Source: Streptosporangiaceae bacterium NEAU-GS5 | GTDB taxonomy: Bacteria; Actinomycetota; Actinomycetes; Streptosporangiales; Streptosporangiaceae | Length of the DNA stretch: 64,000 nt | Assembly: GCA_017592665.1 (NCBI GenBank) | Contig: JAGFNW010000009.1 | Span: 62,001-126,000, forward strand | Direction of reading: 5' to 3' | Shown: positions 26,896-39,700 of the stretch, in pieces | How positions within the stretch are numbered: the first letter of the stretch is position 1 | Layout: the number at the start of each line of letters is the position of its first letter | Translations under genes and position numbers: made by a program | The notes under the pieces: generated by a model | What the model was told of the DNA's origin: nothing | Seen by the model: the letters and a program-made list of their open reading frames with translations, nothing else | Databases searched by the model: none

Positions 26896-27570
26896 GTGAG
26901 CCGGCCCATCATGGCGTTCATCCCGCCGTCGTGCAGCGGCGCGGGATATTTCCACAAGCTGCGGGCGGCGTTCGGCGACCGGGTCGACGTGCGCCCGGTC
27001 GAGCTGCCCGGTCACGGGCGGCGCGCCCAGGAGGACGCGGTCACCCGCGCCGATCTCGCGGTGCGCGACGTGCTTCGCCGCCTCGGCGGGCGGGTCGACG
27101 TCGTGTACGGCGAGAGCCTCGGCGCCTACATCGGCCTCGGCGTGGTGTACGCGCTCGGCGCGCCCCGGCTGGTCGCCGCCTCGAACTCGCCGCCCTCGGT
27201 GCGCGAGACGATCCGGCTGGACGGGGTGAACTCGATCGAGACGGCGGCGGCCGCCATGCGGGCGCTCGGCGGCGAGATACCGGCCGAGGTCGTGGAAGAC
27301 CCCGACCTGGCCGAATACGCCTACCCCCTGATCCGCGACGACCTGTACCTGTCGCAGTCGTTCAACGAGTACGCCCGCGACATCAAGATCCCCAACGACG
27401 TGCTGGTCATCGCCGGCGAACGCGACTCGGGCGTGCGCCGCCTCGACCAGTGGTCCGCGCACACCCGCGGCCGCTGCGACGTGGTCCGCCTGCCCGGCGG
27501 GCACCTGCTGTCCATGGACAACCCGGACGGCGTCGCCAAGACGGTGCTCGACTGGCTCGAGGCCGCCTGA
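26896..27570 (+). CDS. Thioesterase-like alpha/beta hydrolase 2 (GESLG elbow)
   Basis: A 224-residue TE II-like hydrolase: MAFIPPSCSGAGYFHKLRAA start, ELPGHGRRAQEDAV, nucleophile elbow VVYGESLGAYIGLG (Ser near residue 77), Asp near AGERDSG and His in LPGGHLLSMDN. The elbow has Glu where most editing thioesterases have His (GHSLG/GHSMG). GTG 26896 follows GGAGG. It could be an editing enzyme or, since the cluster has an A-less module and a stand-alone A-T protein, an aminoacyl shuttle of the SyrC/CmaE kind. Those shuttles usually carry Cys rather than Ser, so I prefer editing. Confidence 0.82.
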   Translation: MSRPIMAFIPPSCSGAGYFHKLRAAFGDRVDVRPVELPGHGRRAQEDAVTRADLAVRDVLRRLGGRVDVVYGESLGAYIGLGVVYALGAPRLVAASNSPPSVRETIRLDGVNSIETAAAAMRALGGEIPAEVVEDPDLAEYAYPLIRDDLYLSQSFNEYARDIKIPNDVLVIAGERDSGVRRLDQWSAHTRGRCDVVRLPGGHLLSMDNPDGVAKTVLDWLEAA

Positions 27571-27719
27571 CCCCGGCGTCCCGCCGGCCCAACCGCAATT
27601 CCCGCTCTTCTCCGCCGCGGTTCCCGGGCGATTTCTCCGGCATTTCAGCCGGGCCCGGCGCCGCGGTTTCTCCAGGAAATCAGCAACAGCTTCACCAGCC
27701 CGGTCAATTGGGAGACGCA

Positions 27720-28913
27720 ATGTATGACGTGATCGTGGTCGGGGCCCGCGTTTCTGGCTCGCCGACGGCAATGCTTTTCGCGCAGGCCGGTTATCGCGTC
27801 CTGCTCCTCGAAAGGGCGCACTTCCCCGCCGACACCCTTTCCTCGCACTACATCCACCAGCCAGGAGTGGCGCTGCTCGACCAGTGGGGGCTGCTGGGCG
27901 AGGTGCGCGCCTCCGGATGCCCGCCGCTCGACCACGCCAGCTACGAGGCGTCCGGCCAGGTCCGCGTCGACGGCTGCTCCCTGCCGGACAACGGGCACCG
28001 GGCCGCCTACGCGCCGCGCCGCTTCGTCCTCGACCCGATCCTCGCCGGCGGCGCCGTACGGGCCGGCGTCGAGCTCCGCGAGGGCGCCAAGGTCATGGAG
28101 CTGATCTTCGAGGACGACCGCGTCGTGGGCGTGCGCTGCACCTCCAGCGACGGCGGCCCGTTCTCCGAGCGCGCCCACCTGGTGGTCGGCGCCGACGGCA
28201 TGCGCTCCACGGTCGCGCGCCTGGTCAAGGCTCCCATGGTCATCGAGGACCCGCGCATGACCTGCACGTACTACAGCTACTGGGAGAACCTGCCGTCCCA
28301 CTTCGAGCTGTACGAGCGCCCCGGGCGCTGGGTCGCGATCATCCCCACGAACCAGAGCCGCACGCTGGTCATGACGTACTTCCCGCAGGAGGAGTTCGGC
28401 CGCGTCCGCTTCAACGTGAAAGAGGAGTACCTGGAGGCGGTCCGCACCACCGCGCCCGGCGTCTACGAGCGGCTCGCCGCCGCCACCCACGCCGAGCAGA
28501 TGTACGGCACGGGCGACCAGCAGAACTTCTTCCGGCAGGCCTCAGGCGCCGGGTGGGCGCTGGTCGGCGACTCGGCCCACCACAAGGACTCGATCGCGGC
28601 CCGCGGCATCACCGACGCGTTCCTGCAGGCCAAGCTCCTGGTCGAGCTGATCGGCCCCAAGCTGCGGGACAAGGCCGCCCTCGACGCGGCCCTTCGCCGC
28701 TACGCGCGTGACGCGGTCGACCAGTTCGTCGACTTCTACCGCAGCACGCTGACCGTCGCCGAGCTGCGCGTCCCGGCCGACCGGGTCTCGCTGCTCCAGA
28801 AGATCTCCGGAAACCAGGACATGGTCGACCGCTACTTCGCCACCCTCTCCGGCGCGTGCGAGATCGACGACTTCTACAACGCCGAGCTCCTGGAACTGCT
28901 CGCCGCGAGCTGA
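27720..28913 (+). CDS. FAD-dependent monooxygenase/oxidoreductase
   Basis: A 397-residue group A flavoprotein: dinucleotide motif VVGARVSGSPTAMLFA at 6-21 (the GARxxGSP variant), SSHYIHQPG near 42, VGADGMRSTVARLV near 157 (DG motif) and the FAD pyrophosphate site ALVGDSAHHKD near 281 followed by GITDAF. Members hydroxylate or epoxidise small or carrier-bound substrates; a few halogenate, but the WxWxIP halogenase motif is not visible. Within the cluster it is a candidate for hydroxylating a piperazate or another residue. It lies 149 bp after thioesterase 2 and 36 bp before NRPS2, apparently co-transcribed. ATG 27720 has GGGAGA upstream. Confidence 0.85.
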   Translation: MYDVIVVGARVSGSPTAMLFAQAGYRVLLLERAHFPADTLSSHYIHQPGVALLDQWGLLGEVRASGCPPLDHASYEASGQVRVDGCSLPDNGHRAAYAPRRFVLDPILAGGAVRAGVELREGAKVMELIFEDDRVVGVRCTSSDGGPFSERAHLVVGADGMRSTVARLVKAPMVIEDPRMTCTYYSYWENLPSHFELYERPGRWVAIIPTNQSRTLVMTYFPQEEFGRVRFNVKEEYLEAVRTTAPGVYERLAAATHAEQMYGTGDQQNFFRQASGAGWALVGDSAHHKDSIAARGITDAFLQAKLLVELIGPKLRDKAALDAALRRYARDAVDQFVDFYRSTLTVAELRVPADRVSLLQKISGNQDMVDRYFATLSGACEIDDFYNAELLELLAAS

Positions 28914-28949
28914 CCCGGACACTGCCAGACGCTGACAAGAAGGACGAAG

Positions 28950-31900
28950 ATGATGGTTCCGTTGTCGTATGCCCAGCGCCGGCTGTGGTTCATCCACAAG
29001 CTGGAAGGTCCGTCCGCGACCTACAACGTCCCGTTCGTGCTGCGCCTGACCGGCGCGCTCGACACGGCCGCGCTCGCGGCGGCGCTTCGCGACGTTGTGG
29101 TGCGCCATGAGATCCTCCGCACGCTCGTCGCGGAGGACGCCGACGGCAACGCGTTCCAGCTGATCTTGTCCGCGGACGAGGTGACGCTGGACGTCCCGGT
29201 GATCGACACGCCGCTCGAGGACGTGCCGGTGGCGGTGACGGAGGCCGTCTCCTACCCCTTCGAGCTGGCGTCCGAGCTGCCCGTGCGGGTGACCGTGCTG
29301 CAGCTGGCCGCCCAGCGGTTCGTGCTGGTCATGGTGGCGCACCACATCGCCTGCGACGGTGAGTCGGCCGCCCCGTTCGGCCGTGACTTCATCGCCGCGT
29401 ACTCGGCCCGCAGGGAAGGCCGCGCGCCCGAGTGGCCCGAGCTGCCGGTGCAGTACAAGGACTACACGCTGTGGCAGCGCGACCTGCTCGGCGAGGAGAC
29501 CGACCCGGAGAGCATCGCGGCGACCCAGCTCTCCTACTGGCGGGACGAGCTGGCCGACGTCCCGCAGCCGCTGCGGCTGCCGCTGGACCGCCCGCGACCA
29601 CCCGTCGCCTCCCACCGGGGCGACCTGGTGGAGTTCTGGCTGGAGCCGGAGCTGGTCACGGCGATCCAGCGGCTGGCCGTCGCGCACGGCGCGACGCCGT
29701 CGATGGTCATGCAGGCGGCCCTGGCCGTACTGCTGCAGCACCTCGGCGCCGGTGACGACGTGACGATCGGCACGCCGATCGCGGGCCGCCTGGACGAGGC
29801 CCTCACCGACCTCGTCGGCTTCTTCGTCAACACCTGGGTGCTGCGGGCCGACCTGTCGGGCAACCCGAGCTTCGGCCAGCTGCTGGAGCGGATCCGCGGC
29901 AAGGCCCTCGCCGCCTACGACAACCAGGACATCCCGTTCGAACGGCTGGTCGAGGTCCTCAACCCCGGCCGCACCCCCGGATACCAGCCGCTGTTCCAGG
30001 TGATGTGCGCCTGGCAGATCCCCTGGCCCGCGATGGACATCCCCGGCCTGAGCGTCGCCTTCGAGCCGACCGCGACCGGCACGGCCAAGTTCGACCTGTT
30101 CTTCAACATGATCCCGGACGCCACCGGCCAGGTGCAGGGCCGTCTCGAGTACGCCACGGACCTGTTCGACCGGGGGACCGTCGAGCTGATCGCCGAGCGG
30201 TGCCTCCGCGTGCTGCGCCAGGTGACGGCCGACCCCTCGACCCGGGTGGGCCTGCTCGACGTGCTCGAGGACGCCGAGCGCTGGTGGCTCACGACCCGCA
30301 ACGAGACCGAGGTCGCGCTGCCCGAATGGTCGCTGACCCAGCTGTTCGAGCAGCGGGCCGCGAACCACCCCGACGACGTCGCCGTGGTCTGCGGCGACAC
30401 GCGGCTGACCTACCGGGAGCTGGACGAGCGGGCGACGGAGATCGCCGCCTCGCTCGCCGCCCGCGGCGTGGGCCCGGAGAGCCTGGTGGCGATCTCGCTG
30501 CCGCGGACCGTGGACCTGCCGGCGGGGCTGCTCGGGGTGTGGAAGGCGGGCGCGGCCTACGTCCCGCTCGACCCCGCCTACCCCTCGGCCCGCGTGTCGG
30601 CCATCCTCGCGGACGCGGCGCCGTCGATCATCCTGACCAGCCACGAGGTGGCCCACGTGCTGCCCGAGGACTGCGCCGCGGAGCGGCTGTTCGCCGAGGA
30701 CCTCTCGGACGGCGCCCCGATCGGCGAGGTCGTCGTGGACCGGGGTCCGCTGGACGGACTCGCGTACGTCATGTACACCTCCGGGTCCACGGGACGGCCC
30801 AAGGGCGTGGCGCTGACCCACCGCGGCCTGGTCAACGGCGTGCGCGCGCTGCGCGAGGTGGTCCGGGTCGAGGCCGGGACGCGGCTGCTGGCCGGGACGT
30901 CCATCAACTTCGACGTGTCGGTGTTCGAGCTGTTCACCACGCTCACCGCGGGCGGGACGGTCGAGCTCGTGCGCGACGTCCTCGCGGCCGGCGAGGCCGG
31001 CGGCTGGTCCGGCGGCGTGATCAGCGGCGTCCCGTCCGTCGTGGACGCCCTGCTGGACGAGGCGGGCGGCAAGCTCGCGGTCGACACCGTGGTGCTGGCC
31101 GGGGAAGGCCTGCCGAGCTCGCTGGCCGAGCGGATGAGCGGACTGGTGCCCGGCGCGCGGATCGTGAACGCCTACGGCCAGACCGAGAGCTTCTACGCTT
31201 CCGCGTTCGTGCTGCCGGACGGCTGGGCCGGATCGGCCAGCGTGCCGATCGGCGAGCCGCTGAACAACATGCGGGCCTACGTGCTCGGCCCAGGGCTGGG
31301 CATGACGCCGCCGGGCGTCACCGGCGAGCTGTACGTCGCGGGCCTGGTGGCCCGCGGCTACCACGGCCGCCCCGACCTGACCGCGGAGCGCTTCGTGGCC
31401 GACCCGTACGGCGCGCCTGGTGAGCGGATGTACCGCACGGGCGACCTGGCCCGCTGGACCAAGGACGGCGCGCTCGAATACATGGGCCGGGCCGACTTCC
31501 AGGTGAAGGTGCGCGGCTTCCGGATCGAGCCGGGTGAGGTCGAGCAGGCGCTGATGGCCCATCCCGGCATCGCGCGCGCCGTGGTCGTGGTGCGTGACGG
31601 TCAGAACGGCGGCAAGCAGCTGGTCGGCTACGTCGTGCCGGTCGTCGGCGAGGGCGTCTTCGGCGGCGACGGCGCGGGCGGCATCGGCGACTTCGACGTC
31701 AACGCCGGCGTGCCCATCTCCGAGCTGCGCGCGTTCCTCCGCGAGCGGCTGCCCGAGTACATGGTCCCCTCGGCCATCGTCGTCATGGGCCGGCTGCCGC
31801 TGACCGCGAACGGCAAGGTCGACCGGGCCGCGCTGCCGGAGCCGGTGACCGTCGAAGGCGTCTACCGCGCGCCGCGCACGGCCGGGGAAGAGGTCCTGGC

Positions 31901-34900
31901 GGGTGTGTTCGCCGAGGTCCTCGGCGTCGACCGGGTCGGCGTGGACGACGACTTCTTCGCCGTGGGCGGCGACAGCATCCGCTCCATCCAGGTCGTGGCC
32001 CGGGCGAGGTCGCGCGGGGTCGAGGTGTCGGCCCAGGAGATCTTCGAGCACCGCACCGTGGCCGCGCTCGCCGAGGCGGCCGCGGGCCGTACGGGCGGCG
32101 GGCCGGTGCTGGCCGAGCTGCCGGGCGGCGGCGAGGGCTGGCTGCCCCTGCTGCCGGTGGCCCGCCACGTGCTCGAGGCCGGTGGCGCCGCGGTCGACCG
32201 CTACTGCATGTCGGCCGTGGTCGAGCTGCCCGCCGGCATCACCGAGGCGGCCCTGGAGGCGACGCTGCAGGCCGTCGTGGACCACCACGACGTGCTGCGG
32301 TCGCGACTGGGCGCGGGCGAGGAGCCGGGTCTGGTGGTCCTGCCGAAGGGCTCGGCGCCGGTCGCCGGCCTGATCACCCGCGTGCCGTACGCCGAAGACT
32401 GGCGCACGGCCGCGATGGCCGCCCTGGACGCGGCGGCCGGACGGCTCGACCCGGCCGCGGGCGTGATGGCGCAGTTCGTCTGGTTCGAGTCGGCAGCCGG
32501 CCCTGACCGGCTCGGCATCGTGCTGCACCACCTGGTCGTGGACGGCGTGTCGTGGCGGATCCTGCTGCCCGACCTCGCCTCCGCCTGGCGCCGGGTGCGC
32601 GCCGGGATGGACCCGGCCCTGGAACCGGTGGGCACCTCGATGCGGCGCTGGGCGCACGCGATGGCCGAGGACGCGACCAACGGGAGCCGTACCCCCGACT
32701 GGTGGCACGAGGCGCTGCGCGGACCCGATCCGGTGCTCGGCGCGCGGCGGGTGGACCCGGCCGTCGATGTGCAGGCGACCGTCGAGCGGCTGAAGGTGCG
32801 GCTGGACCCGCAGGTCACCGAGACCGTGCTGACCGCGCTGCCCGCCGCTTTCCACGGCGGGGTCAACGACGGGTTGCTGGCGGCCCTGGCCGTGGCGGTG
32901 GCGCGGTGGCGCGGCCGCCGTGGGGTGGCCGAGTCGTCGGTGCTGGTCCGGCTGGAGGGGCATGGCCGCGAGGAGAGCGTCGTGCCGGGGGCTGATCTGG
33001 CGCGGACCATGGGCTGGTTCACCACGATGTTCCCGGTCCGGCTGGACGTGGGCGACGCGTCGCTGGATGAGGTGTTCGCGGGCGGCGCCGCGGCCGGGCG
33101 GGTCGTGAAGCTGGTCAAGGAGCAGCTGCGCGCCATCCCGGACAAGGGCGTCGGCTACGGCCTGCTGCGGCACCTCAACCCCGACACCGCGGCCGAGCTG
33201 TCCGACTACGACGAGCCGCAGATCGGCTTCAATTACCTCGGCCGCTTCTCGGCGGCCGACCTGCCCGAGGACATGCGCGGCCAGGGCTGGCAGCCGATCC
33301 CCGGCACGGTGGATCTGGTCCCTGAGCCGGACGGCGCCATGCCGGTGCTGTCCGCCCTGGAGATCAACGCGCTGGCGACCGAGGCCGGGCTGGAGGCGAG
33401 CTTCGCCTTCCCCGCCGGGATCTTCACCGCCGGCGAGGTGGACGAGCTGGCCGAACTGTGGGTGGCGGCGCTCCGCGGGCTGGTCGCCCACCTCGAGCGG
33501 CCGGGCGCGGGCGGGCTCACCCCCTCCGACGTGCCCCTGGTGCGGGCCGGGCAGGGCGAGCTCGAGGAGTGGCAGGAGCGCTTCGGCCGCCTGGCGGACG
33601 TCTGGCCGGCCACGCAGGTGCAGTCGGGCCTGCTGTTCCATGCGATGCTGGCCGGGGAGTCGTTCGACGTCTACCACATGCAGCTGGTCTTCCACCTGAC
33701 CGGCGCCATCGACCCCGATCGCATGCGGGTGGCCGGCCAGGCGCTGCTGCGCCGGCACCCGAACCTCCGCGCCGCGTTCGTGACCAACGCCGTCGGCGAC
33801 AGCGTCCAGGTCGTGCCCGAGCACGTGCCGCTCCCGTGGCGGCACCTCGATCTGAGCGGCCTGCCCGAGGTCGCGGCGCAGGCCGAGTTCGACCGGTTCG
33901 TGGCCGCCGACCGCGACGACCACTTCGACCCCTCCCGCCCGCCGCTGTTCCGGCTGGCCCTCGCCACCATGGGCCCCGGGCGGGCCGAACTGGTCATCAC
34001 GGCGCACCACACCCTGTTCGACGGCTGGTCGACGCCGCTGCTCATGCGCGACCTCATTCGCCTGTACACCTCGGGCGGCGACCTCGCGGCGCTGCCCCGG
34101 GTCCACGGCTACCCCGAATATCTGGCCTGGCTGGCCCGCCAGGACCAGGCCGAGTCGGCCCGGGTCTGGGCGGCCGAGCTGTCCGGGGTGGACTCGCCGA
34201 CCCTGGTGGCCGAGCGGGAGGCCGCCGAGATGGCGACCGGGCTCGGCCGCGTCGAGGTCCCGCTGTCCATCGACGAGGGCCGGGACCTGACCCGCCGCGC
34301 CGCCGAGCTCGGCGTCACCGTGAACACGCTGATCCAGGGCGCGTGGGGCATCCTGCTCAGCTCGATCACCGGCCGCGACGACGTGGTGTTCGGCGCGACC
34401 GTGGCCGGCCGACCGGCCACCCTCGCCGGATCCGACGAGATCGTCGGCCTGTTCATCAACACCGTTCCGGTGCGGGTGCCGGTCAAGCCGGGCGAGCGGA
34501 TCGACGAGGTCCTGCGAAGCCTGCAGAAGCGGCAGTCGGCGCTGATCGACCACCACTACCACGGCCTGGCCGACATCCAGCAGGCGATCGGCCTGCAGCG
34601 GCTGTTCGACACGCTGGTGGTCTTCGAGTCCTACCCGGTGGACCGGCAGGGCATCGGCGAGGCCAACGTCACGGCCGGCATCGACATCACCGGCGTGCGG
34701 CCGTTCGCCGGCTCGCACTACGCGCTCACGCTGAACGCCGCCGACCCCTACCTGCGGCTCACCCTCGACTACCACGACAACCTGTTCGACCGGGCCACGG
34801 TCGAGACGATCGCCGCGCGGTTCCTGCGGGTGCTGCGCCAGATCGGCGCCGACTCCTCGGCGCGGGTCGCCGCGGTCGACGTGGTGGCCGCGTGGGAGCG

Positions 34901-36701
34901 CGAGTGGCTGGTCGTGGGGCTGAACCACACGTCGGTCCCGGTGGCCGACGAGACGCTGGTCTCGGCCTTCGAGGCCCGGGCTCGGGCCTGCCCGGACGCG
35001 GTCGCCGTCGTGGACGGGGACCGGTCGTGGACGTACGCGGAGTTCGACGCCTGGACCAACCAGATCGCCTGGTGGCTTCGCGGCCTCGGCGTCGGCCCCG
35101 AGACGGTGGCGGGAGTACGGCTGCCGCGCTCGGCGGAACTGGTCGCCGCCCTGTACGCGGTGGTGAAGGCCGGCGGCGCCTACCTGCCGATCGACCCGGC
35201 GCTGCCGGCCGACCGGGTGGACACCATGGTGGCCGCCGTGGGCGCCGCGGTGGTCATCGACGAGCTGCCCGGCGTCGCCGCCCACCCGGCGACCTCGCCC
35301 GGAGTCGTGGTCGACCCGGCCGGCGCGGCGTACGTGATCTTCACCTCGGGGTCCACCGGCGGGCCCAAGGGCGTCGTGGTCTCCCACCGGGCGATCATGA
35401 ACCGGCTGCGGTGGGGCCAGTCGCACTTCGGGATGCGCGCCGACGACCGGGTGCTGCTGGTGACCTCGGCCAGCTTCGACGTGTCGGTTCCCGAGCTGTT
35501 CGGGGCGCTGCAGGTGGGCGCGACCCTGGTGGTCGCACCGCCGGACGCGCGGCGCGACCCGGCCGAGCTGGCGCGGCTGATCGTCCGCGAGCGGGTCACC
35601 CAGGTCGACTTCGTGCCGTCTCTGCTGGAGGCGTTCGTCGCCGTCCCGGAAGCGGCCGACTGCACGAGCCTCCGGTGGATCGAGGTGGCGGGCGAGGCCT
35701 TCCCACCGGCGCTGGCCCAGCGCGCGGCCCGGCTGCTGCCGGGATGCGCGGTGCACAACGTGTACGGCCCGACCGAGGCCGCCGTCGAGGTCACCTCGTT
35801 CGAGTTCCACGCCGACGGCGACAAGGTGCCGATCGGCGGCCCCGTCTGGAACACCCGCGTCTACGTCCTCGACTCCGCGCTCCGGCCGGTCCCGCCGGGA
35901 GTGGCCGGCGAGCTCTATCTCGCCGGAGTCCAGCTGGCCCGGGGGTACGCCGGCCGGGGCGGCCTGACCGCCGCACGCTTCGTCGCCTGCCCCTTCGGCC
36001 CGGCCGGCGAGCGGATGTACCGGACCGGCGACCTGGTCCGCTGGAACACCGGCGGCGAGATCGAGTATCTCGGCCGCATCGACTTCCAGGTGAAGATCCG
36101 GGGCTTCCGGATCGAACCGGGCGAGGTCGAGTCGGTGTTGGCGGCGCACCCGCTGGTGGCCTCCGCGGTGGTGGTGGTGCGCGAGGACCGGCCGGGCGAC
36201 CGGCGGCTCGTCGCGTACATCGTCCCCGTGGCGGGCGCCGACGGAGAGGCCGTGGCGCAGGTGCTCGGACAGGTGGCCGCCACGCGGCTGCCGGAGTACA
36301 TGGTGCCCTCCGCCGTGGTCGCGCTGCCCGTGCTGCCGCTGACCTCCAGCGGCAAGGTGGACCGGGCGGCCCTGCCGGCCCCGGACTACGTGGGCGCGTC
36401 CTCGTTCAAGGAGGCCGGCAACGCGCGTGAGCAGATGCTGTGCGACCTGTTCGCCGAAGTCCTGGGGGTGGACCGGATCGGCGTGGACGACGACTTCTTC
36501 GCCCTCGGCGGCCACTCGCTGCTGGCCGCCCGCCTGATCACCCGGATCCGCTCCGACCTCGGCGTCGACCTGTCCATTCGCGCGGTGTTCCGCAACCCCA
36601 CGGTCGCCGCGCTCGCCACGCTGACGGCGCTGAACGAAACCAAGGCCGCGCCCGCCAGGCCGCGCCTGCGCAAGCTGACCGTGGAAGGTCGTGCGAAATG
36701 A
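28950..36701 (+). CDS. NRPS2: C-A(Piz)-T-E-C-A(X)-T
   Basis: A 2583-residue synthetase with two modules. C domain ([14 protein letters not shown] start, HHIACDG at 131), A domain 461-955 ([11 protein letters not shown] at 608), T ([13 protein letters not shown] at 1000), epimerization domain ([12 protein letters not shown] near 1190), D-acceptor C ([12 protein letters not shown] at 1551; HHTLFDG at 1684), A domain 2000-2475 ([11 protein letters not shown] at 2129), T ([14 protein letters not shown] at 2515). The first pocket reads D-V-F-S-V-A-A-Y-A-K, a code I recall for piperazate domains. The second reads D-V-P-D-E-A-V-V-E-K, not one I can assign; its acidic residues suggest a basic side chain. 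The predicted contribution is D-Piz followed by X. The stop overlaps the NRPS3 start as ATGA. Confidence 0.93.
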   Translation: MMVPLSYAQRRLWFIHKLEGPSATYNVPFVLRLTGALDTAALAAALRDVVVRHEILRTLVAEDADGNAFQLILSADEVTLDVPVIDTPLEDVPVAVTEAVSYPFELASELPVRVTVLQLAAQRFVLVMVAHHIACDGESAAPFGRDFIAAYSARREGRAPEWPELPVQYKDYTLWQRDLLGEETDPESIAATQLSYWRDELADVPQPLRLPLDRPRPPVASHRGDLVEFWLEPELVTAIQRLAVAHGATPSMVMQAALAVLLQHLGAGDDVTIGTPIAGRLDEALTDLVGFFVNTWVLRADLSGNPSFGQLLERIRGKALAAYDNQDIPFERLVEVLNPGRTPGYQPLFQVMCAWQIPWPAMDIPGLSVAFEPTATGTAKFDLFFNMIPDATGQVQGRLEYATDLFDRGTVELIAERCLRVLRQVTADPSTRVGLLDVLEDAERWWLTTRNETEVALPEWSLTQLFEQRAANHPDDVAVVCGDTRLTYRELDERATEIAASLAARGVGPESLVAISLPRTVDLPAGLLGVWKAGAAYVPLDPAYPSARVSAILADAAPSIILTSHEVAHVLPEDCAAERLFAEDLSDGAPIGEVVVDRGPLDGLAYVMYTSGSTGRPKGVALTHRGLVNGVRALREVVRVEAGTRLLAGTSINFDVSVFELFTTLTAGGTVELVRDVLAAGEAGGWSGGVISGVPSVVDALLDEAGGKLAVDTVVLAGEGLPSSLAERMSGLVPGARIVNAYGQTESFYASAFVLPDGWAGSASVPIGEPLNNMRAYVLGPGLGMTPPGVTGELYVAGLVARGYHGRPDLTAERFVADPYGAPGERMYRTGDLARWTKDGALEYMGRADFQVKVRGFRIEPGEVEQALMAHPGIARAVVVVRDGQNGGKQLVGYVVPVVGEGVFGGDGAGGIGDFDVNAGVPISELRAFLRERLPEYMVPSAIVVMGRLPLTANGKVDRAALPEPVTVEGVYRAPRTAGEEVLAGVFAEVLGVDRVGVDDDFFAVGGDSIRSIQVVARARSRGVEVSAQEIFEHRTVAALAEAAAGRTGGGPVLAELPGGGEGWLPLLPVARHVLEAGGAAVDRYCMSAVVELPAGITEAALEATLQAVVDHHDVLRSRLGAGEEPGLVVLPKGSAPVAGLITRVPYAEDWRTAAMAALDAAAGRLDPAAGVMAQFVWFESAAGPDRLGIVLHHLVVDGVSWRILLPDLASAWRRVRAGMDPALEPVGTSMRRWAHAMAEDATNGSRTPDWWHEALRGPDPVLGARRVDPAVDVQATVERLKVRLDPQVTETVLTALPAAFHGGVNDGLLAALAVAVARWRGRRGVAESSVLVRLEGHGREESVVPGADLARTMGWFTTMFPVRLDVGDASLDEVFAGGAAAGRVVKLVKEQLRAIPDKGVGYGLLRHLNPDTAAELSDYDEPQIGFNYLGRFSAADLPEDMRGQGWQPIPGTVDLVPEPDGAMPVLSALEINALATEAGLEASFAFPAGIFTAGEVDELAELWVAALRGLVAHLERPGAGGLTPSDVPLVRAGQGELEEWQERFGRLADVWPATQVQSGLLFHAMLAGESFDVYHMQLVFHLTGAIDPDRMRVAGQALLRRHPNLRAAFVTNAVGDSVQVVPEHVPLPWRHLDLSGLPEVAAQAEFDRFVAADRDDHFDPSRPPLFRLALATMGPGRAELVITAHHTLFDGWSTPLLMRDLIRLYTSGGDLAALPRVHGYPEYLAWLARQDQAESARVWAAELSGVDSPTLVAEREAAEMATGLGRVEVPLSIDEGRDLTRRAAELGVTVNTLIQGAWGILLSSITGRDDVVFGATVAGRPATLAGSDEIVGLFINTVPVRVPVKPGERIDEVLRSLQKRQSALIDHHYHGLADIQQAIGLQRLFDTLVVFESYPVDRQGIGEANVTAGIDITGVRPFAGSHYALTLNAADPYLRLTLDYHDNLFDRATVETIAARFLRVLRQIGADSSARVAAVDVVAAWEREWLVVGLNHTSVPVADETLVSAFEARARACPDAVAVVDGDRSWTYAEFDAWTNQIAWWLRGLGVGPETVAGVRLPRSAELVAALYAVVKAGGAYLPIDPALPADRVDTMVAAVGAAVVIDELPGVAAHPATSPGVVVDPAGAAYVIFTSGSTGGPKGVVVSHRAIMNRLRWGQSHFGMRADDRVLLVTSASFDVSVPELFGALQVGATLVVAPPDARRDPAELARLIVRERVTQVDFVPSLLEAFVAVPEAADCTSLRWIEVAGEAFPPALAQRAARLLPGCAVHNVYGPTEAAVEVTSFEFHADGDKVPIGGPVWNTRVYVLDSALRPVPPGVAGELYLAGVQLARGYAGRGGLTAARFVACPFGPAGERMYRTGDLVRWNTGGEIEYLGRIDFQVKIRGFRIEPGEVESVLAAHPLVASAVVVVREDRPGDRRLVAYIVPVAGADGEAVAQVLGQVAATRLPEYMVPSAVVALPVLPLTSSGKVDRAALPAPDYVGASSFKEAGNAREQMLCDLFAEVLGVDRIGVDDDFFALGGHSLLAARLITRIRSDLGVDLSIRAVFRNPTVAALATLTALNETKAAPARPRLRKLTVEGRAK

Positions 36702-39700
36702 TCTCGAGCGAATTGATCCCGTTGTCGTTCGCCCAGCGCCGGCTGTGGTTCATGCACAAGCTGGAGGGGCCGTCCGCGACGTACAACATCCCTCTGGCGC
36801 TGCATCTGGCCGGCGCGCTGAACACCGGCGCGCTGGCGGCCGCCCTCCACGACGTCGTCGTACGCCACGAGAGCCTGCGCACGCTGATCGCGGAGGACGC
36901 CGACGGCAACCCGTTCCAGCACGTCGTGCCCTCCGGCGAGGTGAAAGTGGCGCTGCCGGTGGCCGACGTGGCCGCCGACGGCCTCGAGGCCGCGATCACC
37001 GAGGCGTCCTCGCACCGCTTCGACCTGCTTACCGAGCTGCCGCTACGGGCCTGCCTGCTGCGCGTGGCGCCCGAGGAGCACGTGCTGGTCGTGGTGATCC
37101 ACCACGTGTCGGCCGACGGCGCCTCGGCCGCGCCGCTCGCCCGCGACCTGGTCGAGGCCTATTCGGCGCGCCGCGAGGGCCGTGCGCCGGACTGGGAGGA
37201 ACTGCCGGTCCAGTACGCCGACTACACGCTGTGGCAGCGCGACCTGCTCGGCGACGAGAACGACGCGGACAGCGTCGCCGCCCGGCAGCTGGCCTACTGG
37301 CGCGGCGAACTGGCCGACGTGCCGCAGCCGCTGCGGCTGCCGCTGGACCGCCCGCGACCACCCGCGGCCTCCCACCGGGGCGACCTGATCGAATTCGCGC
37401 TGGACCCGCGGCTGCGCGGGGCCCTGGAGCACCTCGGCGCGGTCCACGGCGCGTCGGCGGCGATGACCGTGCAGACGGCCGTCGCCGTGCTGCTGCACCA
37501 CCTCGGCGGCGGGGCGGACGTGACGATCGGCAGCCCCATCGCGGGCCGCCTGGACGAGGCGCTCACCGACCTCGTCGGGTTCTTCGTCAACACCTGGGTG
37601 CTGCGGGTCGACCTGTCCGGCGACCCCACCTTCGTCGAGCTGCTGGAGCGGGTGCGGGACAAGGCGCTGGCCGCCTACGACAACCAGGACATCCCGTTCG
37701 AGCGGCTGGTCGAGGTGCTCAGCCCCGGCCGGTCGACCGCCTACCAGCCGCTGTTCCAGGTGATGTACGCCTGGCAGTTCGACTGGCCGCGGATCGACAT
37801 CCCGGGCCTTCGCGCCACCCCGATCCAGGCGACCAACAGCACCTCGAAGTTCGACCTGTTCTTCAACATGATCCCCGACCCGTCGGGCGGACTGCAGGGC
37901 CGCCTGGAGTACGCCACGGACCTGTTCGACCGGACCACGGCCGAGGCCATGGTCGCCCGCTTCGTCCGCGTGCTCGGCCGGATCGCCGACGACCCCGGCG
38001 TACGGCTGTCCGCCATCGACGTCCTGGACGGCGACGAGCGGGAATGGCTGGCCGATCTCAACGACACGGCCGTGGAGCTGCCGGCGCGCTCGCTCATCGA
38101 GCTGTTCGAGGAGGCCGCCGGGCGCTTGCCCGACGCCACCGCGGTGATCTGCGGAGACGTCCGCCTGACGTATCGAGAGCTGGACGAGCGCGCGGGCCGG
38201 ATCGCGGGCGCGCTCCGGGCGGCCGGCGTCGGCCCGGAGAGCCTGGTGGCGCTGTCGCTGCCGCGTACGGCCGACCTGGTGGCCGGGCTGCTCGGCGTGT
38301 GGAAGGCGGGCGCCGCCTACGTGCCGCTCGACCCCGGCTATCCGTCCGGACGGCTGTCCGCGATCGTGGCCGACGCGATGCCGGTCACGGTGCTGACCAC
38401 CCGCGCGGTGGCGGACGACCTGCCGCTGGGCGACCGGCCCCGTCTCTACGTGGAGGACGTCCCCGATGACGCCCCGGTCGCGGCGACGGCCGGCGGGCCG
38501 CTGGACGGACTGGCCTACGTCATGTACACCTCCGGGTCCACGGGACGGCCCAAGGGCGTGGCCCTGACCCACCGCGGCCTGGTCAACGGCGTACGGGCGC
38601 TGCGCGACGTGGTCGGTGTCGACGCCGGGACACGCCTGCTGGCCGGCACGTCGATCAACTTCGACGTGTCGGTCTTCGAGCTTTTCACCACCCTCACCGC
38701 GGGCGGGACCGTGGACCTGGTCCGCGACGTCCTCGCCGCGGGCGAGATGGAAGGCTGGTCGGGTGGTGTGATCAGCGGCGTCCCGTCCGCTGTGGCCGCG
38801 GTGCTGGACGCCGCGGGCGGCGCGCTCGCGGTCGACACCGTGGTGGTGGCCGGGGAAGGCCTGACGGGCGGGCTGGCGCGGCGGATCGCGGCGGCCGTGC
38901 CGGGCGCGCGGATCGTCAACGGCTACGGCCAGACCGAGAGCTTCTACGCCACCGCGTTCACCGTCCCCGAGGGCGGGCCCGCGTCGGGCGGGGTGCCGAT
39001 CGGGCAGCCGCTGGAGAACATGCGGGCCTACGTGCTTGGTCCAGGGCTGGGCATGGTGCCGCCGGGCGTCACGGGCGAGCTGTACGTGGCCGGTCTCGTG
39101 GCGCGCGGCTACCACGGCCGTTCCGGCCTGACCGCGGAGCGGTTCGTCGCCGACCCGTACGGCGGGCCTGGTGAGCGGATGTACCGCACGGGCGACCTGG
39201 CCCGTTGGACCAAGGACGGCCTGCTGGAGTACGCGGGCCGGGCCGACTTCCAGGTGAAGGTGCGCGGCTTCCGGATCGAGCCGGGCGAGGTCGAGCAGGC
39301 GCTCACCAGCCACCCCGGCGTCGCGCGCGCCGTGGTCGTGGTGCGTGACGCCCAGAACGGCGGCAAGCAGCTCGTCGGCTACATCGTCCCCGCGGACGGC
39401 GGCGACGCGGACGCCGAATTCGGCGACTACACCTTGCACGCCGGGGTCTCGGTTTCGGAGGTCCAGGCGTTCCTCCGCGAGCGGCTGCCCGAGTACATGG
39501 TCCCCTCGGCCCTGGTGGTCATGGGCCGCCTGCCGCTGACCGCGAACGGCAAGGTCGACCGGGCCGCCCTGCCCGAGCCGGTGACCGTCGAAGGCGTCTA
39601 CCGCGCGCCGAGCACCACCGAGGAAGAGGTCCTGGCCGGCGTGTTCGCCGAGGTCCTCGGCGTCGACCGGGTCGGCGTGGACGACGACTTCTTCACCGTG

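Noticed and set aside
27579-27594. Half-site GTCCCGCCGGC before the flavoprotein gene
   Set aside because: The right arm is missing, so it does not meet the palindrome standard.
27720-28913. Flavin-dependent halogenase
   Set aside because: The WxWxIP motif and the lysine-containing halogenase N-terminal pattern are not visible; the GARxxGSP dinucleotide motif fits a monooxygenase-type flavoprotein.
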